Below the pieces are notes generated by a model. The model made no database searches. It was not told where the DNA came from and saw only the letters and a program-made list of their open reading frames with translations. From assembly GCF_030817215.1 (NCBI RefSeq), contig NZ_JAUSZA010000001.1, positions 6,980,501 through 7,044,500 on the forward strand: 64,000 nucleotides of DNA, written 5' to 3'. This document shows, one piece after another, positions 33,462 through 42,431 of this stretch; within the stretch, counting starts at the first letter, position 1, and each line of letters starts with the position of its first letter. Position numbers and translations under genes: made by a program. This stretch comes from Paenibacillus sp. V4I3. GTDB lineage: Bacteria; Bacillota; Bacilli; Paenibacillales; NBRC-103111.

Positions 33462-35295
33462 CCCTTATACCCCCTTCAAGATTATCTTCTATGAGCGGTA
33501 AAGTAAGGAATATGATTGTTCCTTGTTGAAGGCTGCTCTCTATCTTAATGCCATACTGATTACCATAGCGCAAGGCTATTCTTCGATGTACATTCATTAA
33601 ACCGTGACCGCCTGTGCCTTCCTCAGATGAGGCCAAATCGAATTTTTTATCAAGTAAATTTTGCAATTGCACCGCGCTCATACCTGCTCCATCATCTTGA
33701 ATGGTGATCAGCATATTATCTTCCTGTTTCTTTCCTGTAAGGATAATGTTGCCATATCCATTCCCCTTATCAATTCCGTGCACAATACTATTCTCAATGA
33801 TCGGCTGTAAAATAAACCGAATAACGGAATAGGAAAGCAGTTCAGGCTCAATATTTACATGGAATTGAATTTTTTCCTCAAAACGAATTTGCTGTATTGC
33901 CATATAGCCTTTTACATGCTCTAGTTCCATATTAAGCGGCACTTGGCTTTTGTGACTATTGATGCTGTAACGCAGCAGCTTGCTTAAATTATTGGTCATT
34001 TTAACCACTTCACGGTTGCCTTGTATTTCTGCGTACATGCTAATTGAACCTAATGTATTATATAAAAAATGAGGGTTAATTTGGCTTTGCAATGCAGATA
34101 TTTGCGCATTCTTCTCTCTAATTTCCGATTCATAAAGACGATAACCTAAATCACTGAGCTTTGACACCATGATATTAAACGATTGACTAAGCTGCCCAAT
34201 CTCATCACGGCTGCTGATGGGAATCGATACATGTAAGTCTCCGACAACAACCTTTTTCATTAAATTGCGCAATTCACTAATCGGATTCGTAATACGCAGG
34301 GCGAAAATAGTGAAAATGATGAACGCAAGGAGCAAACAAACAGCTCCGATCAGGATAATATAGTTCCTAACATAAACGGTGTCCTGAAGCAGAGTGGCAA
34401 GCGGTACCATTTCGATCATCGTCCAGCCCGTGAAGGGTGAAGTATAGTAGGATAAAAGCTCTGTATCATTGTTTTGCTTATAAACAACAGTCCCTGCACC
34501 TTTATATGGCAGTAATTTATCAGAATCAATCCCATATTCCATGCTTTTATAGATCATCGATCCCTCGTTATCGACGATCATAATGTTCTTCTTTTCGTTG
34601 GAAATAGCTTCAATTTTGTTACGAATCACATTCTTATCCACATCCAGCACTAGATAACCTAGAACCTTACCCGTATCTACACTGCGGATTTTTCTGGCAA
34701 AGGAATACACTTGGTTATTTGTGTCTAAGGCAGTTTTGTTGAAGGTACCGATATAAACGATTTTTCCTGTTTTGGATACTTTTTCATACCATGGTTCATC
34801 TTCTACACTTTTTATTGAATAATTGGCTTGCTCCTCCAACATGGCTGAGTAAGTACCGCCAGAAACTCGATAAAGGGTTACCCCTGAAATATCCAATCTT
34901 CCATTCGCAAATACACGCTTCGTGAAATCCTCAATCGTCACCCTTTCATTAAATGAAAGATTCGAAGCCGACTGCCCGCCCGCCTCCAAATATTTCAATA
35001 TTTGCTGCGATTGGTAAGGCAACAGAGTTAACAAATTGAGTTCATTCATATAGGTATCAATATTAGCTGTTAATTCCTTCACGACGTCCATTTGATATTT
35101 GCCGGTGTTTTTTTGAATGGATGCTGAATAGCTCGTGTAAGTCAAATAGCTGGCAATCCCGAGCGGAACGGCAATAAGTATAAAGCTAATAACAATAAGC
35201 TTAACGGCAATAGGCAGGTTTTTAATCCACTGCAGCCTATTTTTGAGCTGTATTCTGCTGAATCTGAAGATTGGTATTAATAATCTTTTGCGCAT
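33454..35295 (-). CDS. YesM/AraS-type sensor histidine kinase
   Basis: A 613-residue kinase with two transmembrane helices (about residues 29-50 and 315-340) around an extracellular Cache-like sensor, a HAMP domain (NPISELRNLMKKVVVGDL), the phosphorylated-His box SQINPHFLYNTLGS, and an ATPase domain (QPIIENSIVHGID, DDGAGMS). Its start, preceded by AGAGGTG, lies 59 bp inside the end of the binding-lipoprotein gene. That overlap ties all three sensing genes together. Confidence 0.88.
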   Translation of the reverse strand: MRKRLLIPIFRFSRIQLKNRLQWIKNLPIAVKLIVISFILIAVPLGIASYLTYTSYSASIQKNTGKYQMDVVKELTANIDTYMNELNLLTLLPYQSQQILKYLEAGGQSASNLSFNERVTIEDFTKRVFANGRLDISGVTLYRVSGGTYSAMLEEQANYSIKSVEDEPWYEKVSKTGKIVYIGTFNKTALDTNNQVYSFARKIRSVDTGKVLGYLVLDVDKNVIRNKIEAISNEKKNIMIVDNEGSMIYKSMEYGIDSDKLLPYKGAGTVVYKQNNDTELLSYYTSPFTGWTMIEMVPLATLLQDTVYVRNYIILIGAVCLLLAFIIFTIFALRITNPISELRNLMKKVVVGDLHVSIPISSRDEIGQLSQSFNIMVSKLSDLGYRLYESEIREKNAQISALQSQINPHFLYNTLGSISMYAEIQGNREVVKMTNNLSKLLRYSINSHKSQVPLNMELEHVKGYMAIQQIRFEEKIQFHVNIEPELLSYSVIRFILQPIIENSIVHGIDKGNGYGNIILTGKKQEDNMLITIQDDGAGMSAVQLQNLLDKKFDLASSEEGTGGHGLMNVHRRIALRYGNQYGIKIESSLQQGTIIFLTLPLIEDNLEGGIRDA

Positions 35296-36559
35296 TATGC
35301 AGCACCTCTTGTGGTGTTGACTGACCCACCATCATCTTTTCAAACTCACGCACAAGTTCATCATTAATCGTTCCCTGTCGCGGTTGACTTGGAAAATATT
35401 TCACATCATCCGCCGAGCTGGCATAGTCAGGGCGATATTTAAGCTGCTGAAACTCTTTCGATTCTACGGCTTTCTTAACAGCCGGAATATGTCCGGCTTT
35501 CGCCCAGCTTGCACCGTGAGCCGCAACCCAATTGGCAAATTTGATGGCTGCAATCTGCTTTTGCTTATCCGGCTTCTCATGATAGGGAAGAGAAAACGTG
35601 TGGGAGTCGCCCCAAACCGCTGGATGATCGTAGATCTGAGGTATTTTTGTAACACCAAAATTCAAATCTGCAGCTTTCTCAAAAGTACCTGTTGCCCAAA
35701 CGCCTGTAATTAATATGGCTGCGTTGCCTTTAGCAAAGTTTTGAACCGTATCGTTAATATTAGGATGGATGAGCTTACTGGTATAAAGAGAGTTCACAAA
35801 TTTCAAGGATTGCAGCGCAGAAGTATTATCAATGGCTGCCGCTTTTCCATCGTTGGTATAGAAACGTCCCCCATCCATGCTCATCTGATTATAGAAGGAA
35901 TACCACAACCAGAAGGAGTCAATTCGCACATTAGGCTCAGCCAGAGGAGATATATGTTCCGGTACACTCGCGCGGATTTTTTGTAGAAATTGAATGAATC
36001 CTTCTTCACCATTGGATAAAATAGGCTTTTCTTTCTCATCTAGAAGGCCAGCTAGCTTCAGCCAAGTTTTGTTATAGTACATGACTTCTAGATGCGTATC
36101 TAGTGGAATTCCCAAATGCTTATCATCGGCAACCGTGCTTTTCAAAATCGTCGGATTAAAATCGTTCCAATTAACGCCGGCCTCGACAGCCAGTTCATTC
36201 AAATCTGTCAAGAAGCCCGCAGGCGCATATTGTGAATATTTGGCTGAGTGAACAATCGCGATATCAGGCGCTTCTTCTGTCACGATTGCCGTTGAGAGCT
36301 TTGGATAATAATCACTTGAATTATTGTTGATCTGTTCTATTTTAACGTGATCATTATTCTCGTTATTATATTGCTGGATTAATTCGGCCATAAATTGTCC
36401 ATCGCCTCCACTAAACGGAGACCAAAAGGTGATTCTCAGCTTATTAGAGCTGGCTTCTTCTGTATGGGTATTCAGCTGTGGACTGCAGCTTATTGTGAAA
36501 GAACTCATTAGGATAAGGATTAATGTGGCGCTTAATCTTGATCGCTGCTTACCGCTCAC
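35237..36559 (-). CDS. Sugar-binding lipoprotein of a three-component sensor (AraP-like)
   Basis: A 440-residue family-1 solute-binding protein with a signal peptide and lipobox ISC (about residue 25). The GTG start at 36559 is chosen because of the GGGGG site and because it directly precedes the signal peptide. It resembles the transporter lipoprotein at 39641-40963 (both have FWTPFSG/FWSPFSG-like starts) but sits directly before the kinase and regulator genes. In Geobacillus AraPST the binding protein acts as a sugar sensor for the kinase. The same role is inferred here because the complete transporter has its own lipoprotein. Confidence 0.8.
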   Translation of the reverse strand: MSGKQRSRLSATLILILMSSFTISCSPQLNTHTEEASSNKLRITFWSPFSGGDGQFMAELIQQYNNENNDHVKIEQINNNSSDYYPKLSTAIVTEEAPDIAIVHSAKYSQYAPAGFLTDLNELAVEAGVNWNDFNPTILKSTVADDKHLGIPLDTHLEVMYYNKTWLKLAGLLDEKEKPILSNGEEGFIQFLQKIRASVPEHISPLAEPNVRIDSFWLWYSFYNQMSMDGGRFYTNDGKAAAIDNTSALQSLKFVNSLYTSKLIHPNINDTVQNFAKGNAAILITGVWATGTFEKAADLNFGVTKIPQIYDHPAVWGDSHTFSLPYHEKPDKQKQIAAIKFANWVAAHGASWAKAGHIPAVKKAVESKEFQQLKYRPDYASSADDVKYFPSQPRQGTINDELVREFEKMMVGQSTPQEVLHNAQKIINTNLQIQQNTAQK

Positions 36560-36692
36560 TTGAATCCCCCGATTTAAGATATAGTATCTCTTAATTATAC
36601 AAAGTAGGGCATGTGAATCCAATGACCTAATTACTCCAGTAATGGACATATTTTTAGGTTCGGTATTATTGGCAGATATTCGCACATTTAGC

Positions 36693-36743
36693 AGAAAACA
36701 AAATAAGGCTATCCCAAAAGGTCATAGACCTTGAGGACAACCT
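36693..36743 (-). terminator. Terminator after the GH43 gene
   Basis: AAGGTTGTCC...GGGATAGCCTT pairs around an inner AAGGTC-TAT-GACCTT stem, and ATTTTGTTTTC follows on the minus strand. It lies 15 bp after the true 3' end of the GH43 frame, which supports that frame as the original gene. Confidence 0.75.
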
Positions 36744-36757
36744 TGTTTTATCAAATT

Positions 36758-37804
36758 CTATTCACCGCTAGGTACAGCAATTGGAATCCCTTCCGCAATC
36801 GGAGTCCCAAAATTCGGCGATCCATCTTGATTCCACTTAAATGGCTGCATACGCACGTTGCGATTCCAGCCAGAGCCTTGGGTTTTCGCGCCATGATACA
36901 GAATCCAATCCTCTTTCCCATCTGGTGATTTCGCAAAAGAGTTATGACCGGGTCCGAATACTTGATCTGTTTTTGAAAATACGGCTTTATCATGTTTTTA
37001 CCATGAGGCAGGATTCAACAAGTCACTTTTCATCTGTGCACTCAGCATCCCTAGACAATAGTCATCGGTCCAGCTGCCGCTTGCCGAATAAATAACAAAA
37101 ATTTGATCCTTATGCATCAATACCTGTGGACCTTCATTAATGGTAGGATTCCCGACCAATTCCCAGTCATAGGTGGGTCTTGAGATTTCTACTGGTTTTC
37201 CGCTAATCGTATACGGATTACTCATCCGTGCAATGTACAAATGTTGACTTACATTCACCGTACCTTCCCAGCCCGACCAAATGAAATATAACGATCCATC
37301 CTCTTTTTGCAGCGTTGTTCCATCAATAGCCCATCTGCCAGAAGTGTCCATCATTCCCCTGTCTATATATTTCCCTAGAGGATCCTCTGTCTCCGATTCA
37401 AGCACAAACATCCGATGGTTCTCATTCTGACCGTCATCTGCTGCATAGTAGATATACCATTTTCCTTTGAGAAAATGTAATTCAGGTGCCCAAATGTTTG
37501 AAGTATTAGGTCCTGAAACAGGTGGAAACCAGACGTCCTTATATTCAGCATTTGAAAGCCCTGTTAACGTTTGCGACTTCCAAATTCGAATCGAATTTCC
37601 CGTTGTATGTGTATAATAATAGGTCCCATCCTTCGAAGTGACCCATGGATCGGCTCCGTTGTCTAGTATGGGATTCGTAAATGTTTTCGCTTCCTTTGAT
37701 GGCGATACCGTACTATTGGTTTCCTTCACAGCTTCCTCTACAACCCCTTTCGAACATCCCGCCAATAGCAGGATACAACCTAATAAAGCAATCAACATGC
37801 GCAT
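36758..37804 (-). pseudogene. GH43 arabinan-degrading lipoprotein, interrupted by one in-frame stop
   Basis: The gene encodes a lipoprotein (lipobox LAGC) followed by a five-bladed GH43 domain: catalytic Asp in DNGADPWV, WAPELHFLKGKWYIYYAADD, the pKa-modulating Asp in AIDGTTL and the general acid Glu in NEGPQVL. TAA at 36998-37000 stops translation after NPASW (residue 268). The same frame then continues for 79 more sense codons (VFGPGHNSFAKSPDGKEDWI ... WNQDGSPNFGTPIAEG) to a TAG at 36758-36760 with typical GH43 C-terminal sequence. All three catalytic residues precede the stop, but the last blade is lost. The likely substrate is arabinan or arabino-oligosaccharides. The start at 37804 follows AAAGGTGG. 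Confidence 0.85.
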
Positions 37805-37834
37805 ATGAAAAACCACCTTTGACAGCGTTCCTTT

Positions 37835-38665
37835 TTACTGTTTAACCCCTGTGGCTGTAATGGATTGAATGAATTGCTTCTGACCAATTAAAAATATAAT
37901 TAATGTTGGGATCGTTGATAATGTAGCTAGAGCCATTAATTTACCATAGGATGCCGTAAAGCTTCCTGTTGCCATAACGGCAACTCCCGCTGTAAGGGTT
38001 CGCATTTCCAAATCAGTGACCGTGAAGAACGGCCATACGTAATCATTGAAAACACTCATAAATGTGAAAATAGCGAGTGTTGTAACAATTGAAACAGAAG
38101 AAGGCAGCAGTACGGACGTGAACACGTGCCATTTATTAGCCCCGTCGATTCTCGCAGCTTCAATAATTTCATGAGGAAAGGATTGGAAAAATTGTATTAA
38201 CAAAAATACACCGAGAGCTCCGCCGGAATACGGTAAAATGAGTACATAATACGTATTAATTAAATTCAAATTACTGAAACTCAAATATTGAGGAAGGAAT
38301 GAAATAATCCCTGGAACCATTAATGAGCCTATGAATAAAGCAAACAATGTTTTTTTGAAAGGAATGTCCAGCTTTGTTAATGCATAAGCGGCCATAGTAT
38401 CCAGCAATAGAATCAGGACCGTTGCGGCAAAGCCCACAAAAAATGAATTGAATATCCAGCGAAAAATAGGAACCTCTACATCGCCACCCACAAAAATCGT
38501 ATGGAAATTATCCCATGTAAATTCTTGAGGCAGCAAATGAAACACAGGCGCCATCACTTCAGCATCTGTTTTAAACGAATTTGAAAACATCCATAGCATT
38601 GGAAGGATAAAAATGATGCCTAGCAGCGAAGCCAACAGCACATAAAAAATCTTCGAAGGTTTCAT
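37835..38665 (-). CDS. Carbohydrate ABC transporter permease (MalG type)
   Basis: A 276-residue permease with six helices and the EAA loop EAARIDGANKWHVFTSVLLP (about residues 168-187). It is last in the SBP-MalF-MalG order and directly precedes the GH43 gene. No ATPase gene is present, as in most Bacillales CUT1 systems served by MsmX. Confidence 0.9.
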   Translation of the reverse strand: MKPSKIFYVLLASLLGIIFILPMLWMFSNSFKTDAEVMAPVFHLLPQEFTWDNFHTIFVGGDVEVPIFRWIFNSFFVGFAATVLILLLDTMAAYALTKLDIPFKKTLFALFIGSLMVPGIISFLPQYLSFSNLNLINTYYVLILPYSGGALGVFLLIQFFQSFPHEIIEAARIDGANKWHVFTSVLLPSSVSIVTTLAIFTFMSVFNDYVWPFFTVTDLEMRTLTAGVAVMATGSFTASYGKLMALATLSTIPTLIIFLIGQKQFIQSITATGVKQ

Positions 38666-38671
38666 CGTCCT

Positions 38672-39571
38672 CTACTCCTTTCTATTTGTGACTTTAAATT
38701 GAATAATAGAAACAATCATAATCATTAATCCCATTAAAATAGCCATGGCAGAAGCAGAACCAATTTCTCTGGCTGTGTAAGCCGTTTGCAGAATACCTAT
38801 TAATAAAACCTTCGTCTCTTCAACCTTATCCCCCATCATTAAATTGGGCTGGGCGAAGACGTTATAGGATGCAATGGTCGAAGTAATGAGTACAAAGATA
38901 ATTACAGGTCTAATAAACGGGACTGTGATGCTTTTAAGTCTATCCCAGCCATTCGCTCCATCTATTTTGGCTGCTTCATAAAGATCCTCAGGTACGCCAT
39001 TAAGTGCATTCACAAAAATGATCATGTTAAAGCCAATAGTCCACCAAAGCGTAGCAATAACCAATGCGAACCATACGAAGGGGCTATCCAGCAGCCATGG
39101 AACCGGGTCGAACTCACGAATTCCCAGCTTTGCTATAAACATATTGATAAATCCGCCGGTAACATCGAACATTCGCTTCCAAATCACGGCCATGACCGTT
39201 GCTGAAACGGCATAGGGAATAAAATAAATCGACCGAAAAAGTGACCGAAGTTTTGCGGGAAGTGCATTTAGCAGCAAAGCAAAGCCTAAACCTACAATAA
39301 CTAAAAATGGAACCGAAAAGACGACAAACTTCAAAGTCGCTTTCATCCCAATGAAGAAGAGGTCATTTGGTTGCGTACCCTTCGTAAAAATTTGCTTATA
39401 ATTGTCTAATCCAACAAACGGATGTACAGGATCCAGTAAATTATATTGCTTTAAACTAATGATAAAGCCATAAATGATTGGAAAGAGCGTAAACAATAAA
39501 AAGGCTAGAAAATACGGCAATATGAATAAGCTTGAAGTCAGCTTTGATTTCCAATTTGATGTTGTTGACAA
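38672..39571 (-). CDS. Carbohydrate ABC transporter permease (MalF type)
   Basis: A 299-residue permease with the EAA loop YEAAKIDGANGWDRLKSITV (about residues 200-219). The TTG start at 39571 is preferred because GGAGGG lies 6 bp upstream; an upstream ATG has no site and overlaps the intercistronic hairpin. It is 6 bp from the MalG-type gene. Confidence 0.88.
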   Translation of the reverse strand: MSTTSNWKSKLTSSLFILPYFLAFLLFTLFPIIYGFIISLKQYNLLDPVHPFVGLDNYKQIFTKGTQPNDLFFIGMKATLKFVVFSVPFLVIVGLGFALLLNALPAKLRSLFRSIYFIPYAVSATVMAVIWKRMFDVTGGFINMFIAKLGIREFDPVPWLLDSPFVWFALVIATLWWTIGFNMIIFVNALNGVPEDLYEAAKIDGANGWDRLKSITVPFIRPVIIFVLITSTIASYNVFAQPNLMMGDKVEETKVLLIGILQTAYTAREIGSASAMAILMGLMIMIVSIIQFKVTNRKE

Positions 39572-39596
39572 CGGATTCCCTCCTATACTTAGAATT

Positions 39597-39623
39597 GAAG
39601 ACGGGTAAACGATACCCGTCTTC
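39597..39623 (-). promoter_or_regulatory. Intercistronic stem-loop between lipoprotein and permeases
   Basis: GAAGACGGGTA pairs perfectly with TACCCGTCTTC over a five-base loop, 18 bp after the lipoprotein stop. No T-run follows. It occupies the same place as the stem at 22752-22788 in the lyase operon. Confidence 0.7.
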
Positions 39624-39640
39624 CTTCCTTTCACTATGAC

Positions 39641-40963
39641 TTACTTTTTCATCGCTTGTGTAGATTTGGCTGCTGCATCATCAAGCGCAGCTTTCGGATC
39701 CTTCTTACCTTGCAAAGCATTCGCTAACTCCGTCCAAATACTGTCGGAAATTGGACCCCAATTTAATACTTTAGGTGCAAATTGAACATAATCAAAAGAC
39801 TTAGCAACTTCTGTTTGTTGCTGTGTCATGGCTTTAAATGCCGCGCTGTCACGTACGACTTTAGAAGCAACTGCTTGACCGGACTCTGCCCAATCAATCG
39901 AATTGGCAGATACGAATTTCAAGAAATCTCCGGCACCTGCAAGAACATTGGCATCTGTCGTTGATTTAGGAATGACAAAGTTGTGTGATCCGCCGAAAAC
40001 AGCCTGTTTGACGGTTCCTAGTTGTGGAACGGGTGCAACACCATAGTTGATCTTGGCTTTATCGAAAGCATCCTTGGACCAAGGACCATTGAAGTGCATG
40101 GCACTTTTCCCTTGTTGGAACAAGTTGAAGTCACCATCTTGCGCAACTGTAGGAGGGGATACTTTCATCGTCGTTAAGCTTCTCATAAATGTAACGGCTT
40201 CTACACCAGCCGGTGAGTTATAAGCAATATTCCCTTTATCATCTAAAAAGCTTCCGCCATTTTGGAATAGGATGGTCGGGAACAAGAAATTTTGAATCCA
40301 GAAAGTTGGCATTGCCGCTCCCCAAACACCTTTGGAAGGATCGGTAAGCTTTTTCGCAGCATCTACAAATTCTTGACGATTGGTTGGAGGCGCTGTAATA
40401 CCGGCAGCTTTGAACAAATCTTTATTGTAATACATGATTAATGGATGAACATCCAAAGGAATGCTGTACCATTTGCCATCTTTTGTAGAGTAATCTACCG
40501 TTGCAGCAGGGAAGTTGCTTTTTTCAACACCAACGGATTTTGCTACTTCGTCCAATGGCTGCAGCAAATCTTTAGCAATATACGTAGGCGTTTGGTCAAG
40601 ATGCATGATCGCTACATCAGGAACTCCTTTTTTCGTTGCGATCGCTGTATCCAGCAGTTTATAGTAATCGGCATTTGGCTGAATCGTCATTTTCACGGTA
40701 TATTTTTCTTGTGATTTATTGTAATTGTCGACGATTTTTTTCATAAATGGACCATCATTACCTGAGAATGGCGTCCAGAAGTTTACCGTAACTTTTTCCG
40801 CGCTTTTCGCAGGTTCTGGCGCTTTGGTAGCTGCCGCTGAAGCAGCTGGTGTTGCCGCAGCTGGAGACGAAGTCGCCGTTTTAGTTGAAGAACAACCTGA
40901 TAGCACCATTGCCAAGGATAGCCCGGTTAAACCCAACATTTGAAAACTTTTCATCTTAACCAT
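39641..40963 (-). CDS. Extracellular sugar-binding lipoprotein (ABC transporter)
   Basis: A 440-residue family-1 binding protein. The signal peptide ends at LSGC (residues ~21-24) and an Ala/Thr/Ser/Pro-rich linker leads into VNFWTPFSGNDGPFMKKIVD. It begins the three-gene transporter operon and is preceded by GGGAG. Sequence features suggest oligosaccharide binding; the GH43 gene and AraR-like repressor nearby suggest arabinose polymers. Confidence 0.9.
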   Translation of the reverse strand: MVKMKSFQMLGLTGLSLAMVLSGCSSTKTATSSPAAATPAASAAATKAPEPAKSAEKVTVNFWTPFSGNDGPFMKKIVDNYNKSQEKYTVKMTIQPNADYYKLLDTAIATKKGVPDVAIMHLDQTPTYIAKDLLQPLDEVAKSVGVEKSNFPAATVDYSTKDGKWYSIPLDVHPLIMYYNKDLFKAAGITAPPTNRQEFVDAAKKLTDPSKGVWGAAMPTFWIQNFLFPTILFQNGGSFLDDKGNIAYNSPAGVEAVTFMRSLTTMKVSPPTVAQDGDFNLFQQGKSAMHFNGPWSKDAFDKAKINYGVAPVPQLGTVKQAVFGGSHNFVIPKSTTDANVLAGAGDFLKFVSANSIDWAESGQAVASKVVRDSAAFKAMTQQQTEVAKSFDYVQFAPKVLNWGPISDSIWTELANALQGKKDPKAALDDAAAKSTQAMKK

Positions 40964-41440
40964 GTATATAATCTCCCTTCAATTTGAACACAGAATAATG
41001 GACTTGCTTCTCTAGCTCGATTTGTGTCAAAATTGTAGTGACGATTGAATTTCGCAAGAATTCAGTCTCACTACCGACGAGCGATCAAAAGGAAAACCCA
41101 CGCCAATGGAGCCTTTTATCGCTCTTTTATTAACTCCCCGTACCATTAGAACATTTATTAACCTTACAATTCCTTATACCTCATCACCCCGTTGCTCTAT
41201 TGTTTACCACAACCTAACTATAATGACTTTGAGAAAGCGTTACCATGACGATATTCAAGGACCATTGGACATATTTTCAGATAACATAGAAATTGCAACG
41301 CAACCTCAGCTCCGCCTGAGAGCGCCAAAAAGGCGCTTTCGGCACGCTTTTCGGCTCCTCAAACGCACAAAACATCAAAACTTACAGCTTTAAGCGCCGT
41401 TTCGGCGTCTCACGAGTATCATAATTCCCTATACAATAGC
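40964..41440. other. Intergenic region with several small hairpins
   Basis: No gene is seen. The right part (41300-41410) holds CTCAG/CTGAG (41305-41320), AGCGCC-AAAAA-GGCGCT (41321-41337) and CGCCG-TTT-CGGCG (41395-41407). The left part (40964-41100) must contain the promoter of the transporter operon; a TTGACA-like -35 is visible near 41026 but no convincing -10. Confidence 0.45.
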
Positions 41441-41484
41441 AAAGAAGCGAAAACCGCTCTTTCGGCTTCCGCTTCTTCTTTATT
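41441..41484 (-). terminator. Terminator after the EF-G-binding protein gene
   Basis: GAAGCG (plus strand 41444-41449) pairs with CGCTTC (41470-41475), with an inner GCCG-AAAGAG-CGGT stem. The T-run is short (TTCTTTG). Confidence 0.5.
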
Positions 41485-41508
41485 AATTATCTATATACAG
41501 CGCGGCAA

Positions 41509-42168
41509 TTAAGGACCAATCAACACGCCCTGTATGAATTTCTCCAACACGGTAACATCGGTTATATTCTTGTTGCAAGCCTCGCTGTTCACACACATGT
41601 AATTGCCGATTGCTCTGTAGTAATCAGGCGTAGCGCTTGCCGGCTTCCATTTGGTCACCGCCATAAATAACGCAACCTCTTCATGCCGATTACACACAAA
41701 GCAAATGCCTTTCTTATTCGTCGGCGTATATTTCCCTTCAATTCCAACGAGCTTCCCGTTCAGATGATAAACGAGGAACAATTTATTCGTCGCGATATCG
41801 GACCAGCCGAGATACGTCACGTACCGATAGTCGATGGCCGTTAAATCGGGCACCTTTAATTTTTTGATTTTGGGAAAAAGCTTCTTCAGCTGATTTTCCG
41901 TCACTTGCGCAAATTCCGCCAAATAAGGCTCCAAAGAACGCAAATAGCGCTGAAACTCTTCTGCTGTTTGCAGCAGCGTTATATTCCCCAGTGCTTGCTT
42001 TTGCAGCTCATTTGCTTCCGGAAACACCTCGTTCAGTTTGTCTTGCGCGTTATATCGCACCGACTCTACCACTTTCCGATCGGAAACGGAATTACAGGTA
42101 CTTTGCAGCAGACCGACCTGCTTCTTGATATCATTATATTGATGGTTTCTAATGAATGGTTGATTCAT
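41509..42168 (-). CDS. FusB/FusC-family EF-G-binding protein
   Basis: A 219-residue two-domain protein. The N-terminal helical bundle (NHQYNDIKKQVGLLQSTCNS) belongs to the EF-G-binding family, and the C-terminal treble-clef zinc finger has ligands in CFVCNRH (about residues 157-163) and CVNSEACN (about residues 192-199). FusB and FusC rescue ribosome-stalled EF-G from fusidic acid in staphylococci. Related chromosomal genes in Bacillales may tune EF-G release, so resistance is possible but not shown. It is a single-gene unit. Confidence 0.88.
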   Translation of the reverse strand: MNQPFIRNHQYNDIKKQVGLLQSTCNSVSDRKVVESVRYNAQDKLNEVFPEANELQKQALGNITLLQTAEEFQRYLRSLEPYLAEFAQVTENQLKKLFPKIKKLKVPDLTAIDYRYVTYLGWSDIATNKLFLVYHLNGKLVGIEGKYTPTNKKGICFVCNRHEEVALFMAVTKWKPASATPDYYRAIGNYMCVNSEACNKNITDVTVLEKFIQGVLIGP

Positions 42169-42209
42169 TGCTTTTCAGCCCCTTATTTTTGATAAAAATA
42201 AAATAAGTT

Positions 42210-42304
42210 GCAAAGCCCCATTATTAGAAACGATTTAAGCTTTCTCGGGCGATCACGACTTCCAAATCACCCCATGCAAAGATCGCCCTAATGAAAGGCT
42301 TTGC
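42210..42304. repeat. Nested inverted repeats
   Basis: GCAAAGCC (42210-42217) pairs with GGCTTTGC (42297-42304), and inside it GGGCGATC (42247-42254) pairs with GATCGCCC (42281-42288). A third stem, CCTCCCTT/AAGGGAGG, lies just outside at about 42350-42380. This may be a structured RNA or a small mobile remnant. Confidence 0.45.
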
Positions 42305-42431
42305 ATGAGTCGTTACTTATTCCGGCAAATTGATTTGCCATATTTACCGCCTCCCTTGTAAGAACTATTATAAGGGAGGTCCTTCAATTGCTGCAAGCTA
42401 TACACCGCTTGAGGCTTATCGGCGTGACACT

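Noticed and set aside
36998..37000. Recoding (selenocysteine or pyrrolysine) at the GH43 stop
   Set aside because: The codon is TAA, not TGA or TAG, and there is no recoding context; mutation or sequence error is simpler.
41300..41410. Small structured RNA between the transporter and the EF-G-binding gene
   Set aside because: The hairpins are short and of differing type, with no promoter or conserved core visible; recorded only as an intergenic region with stems.
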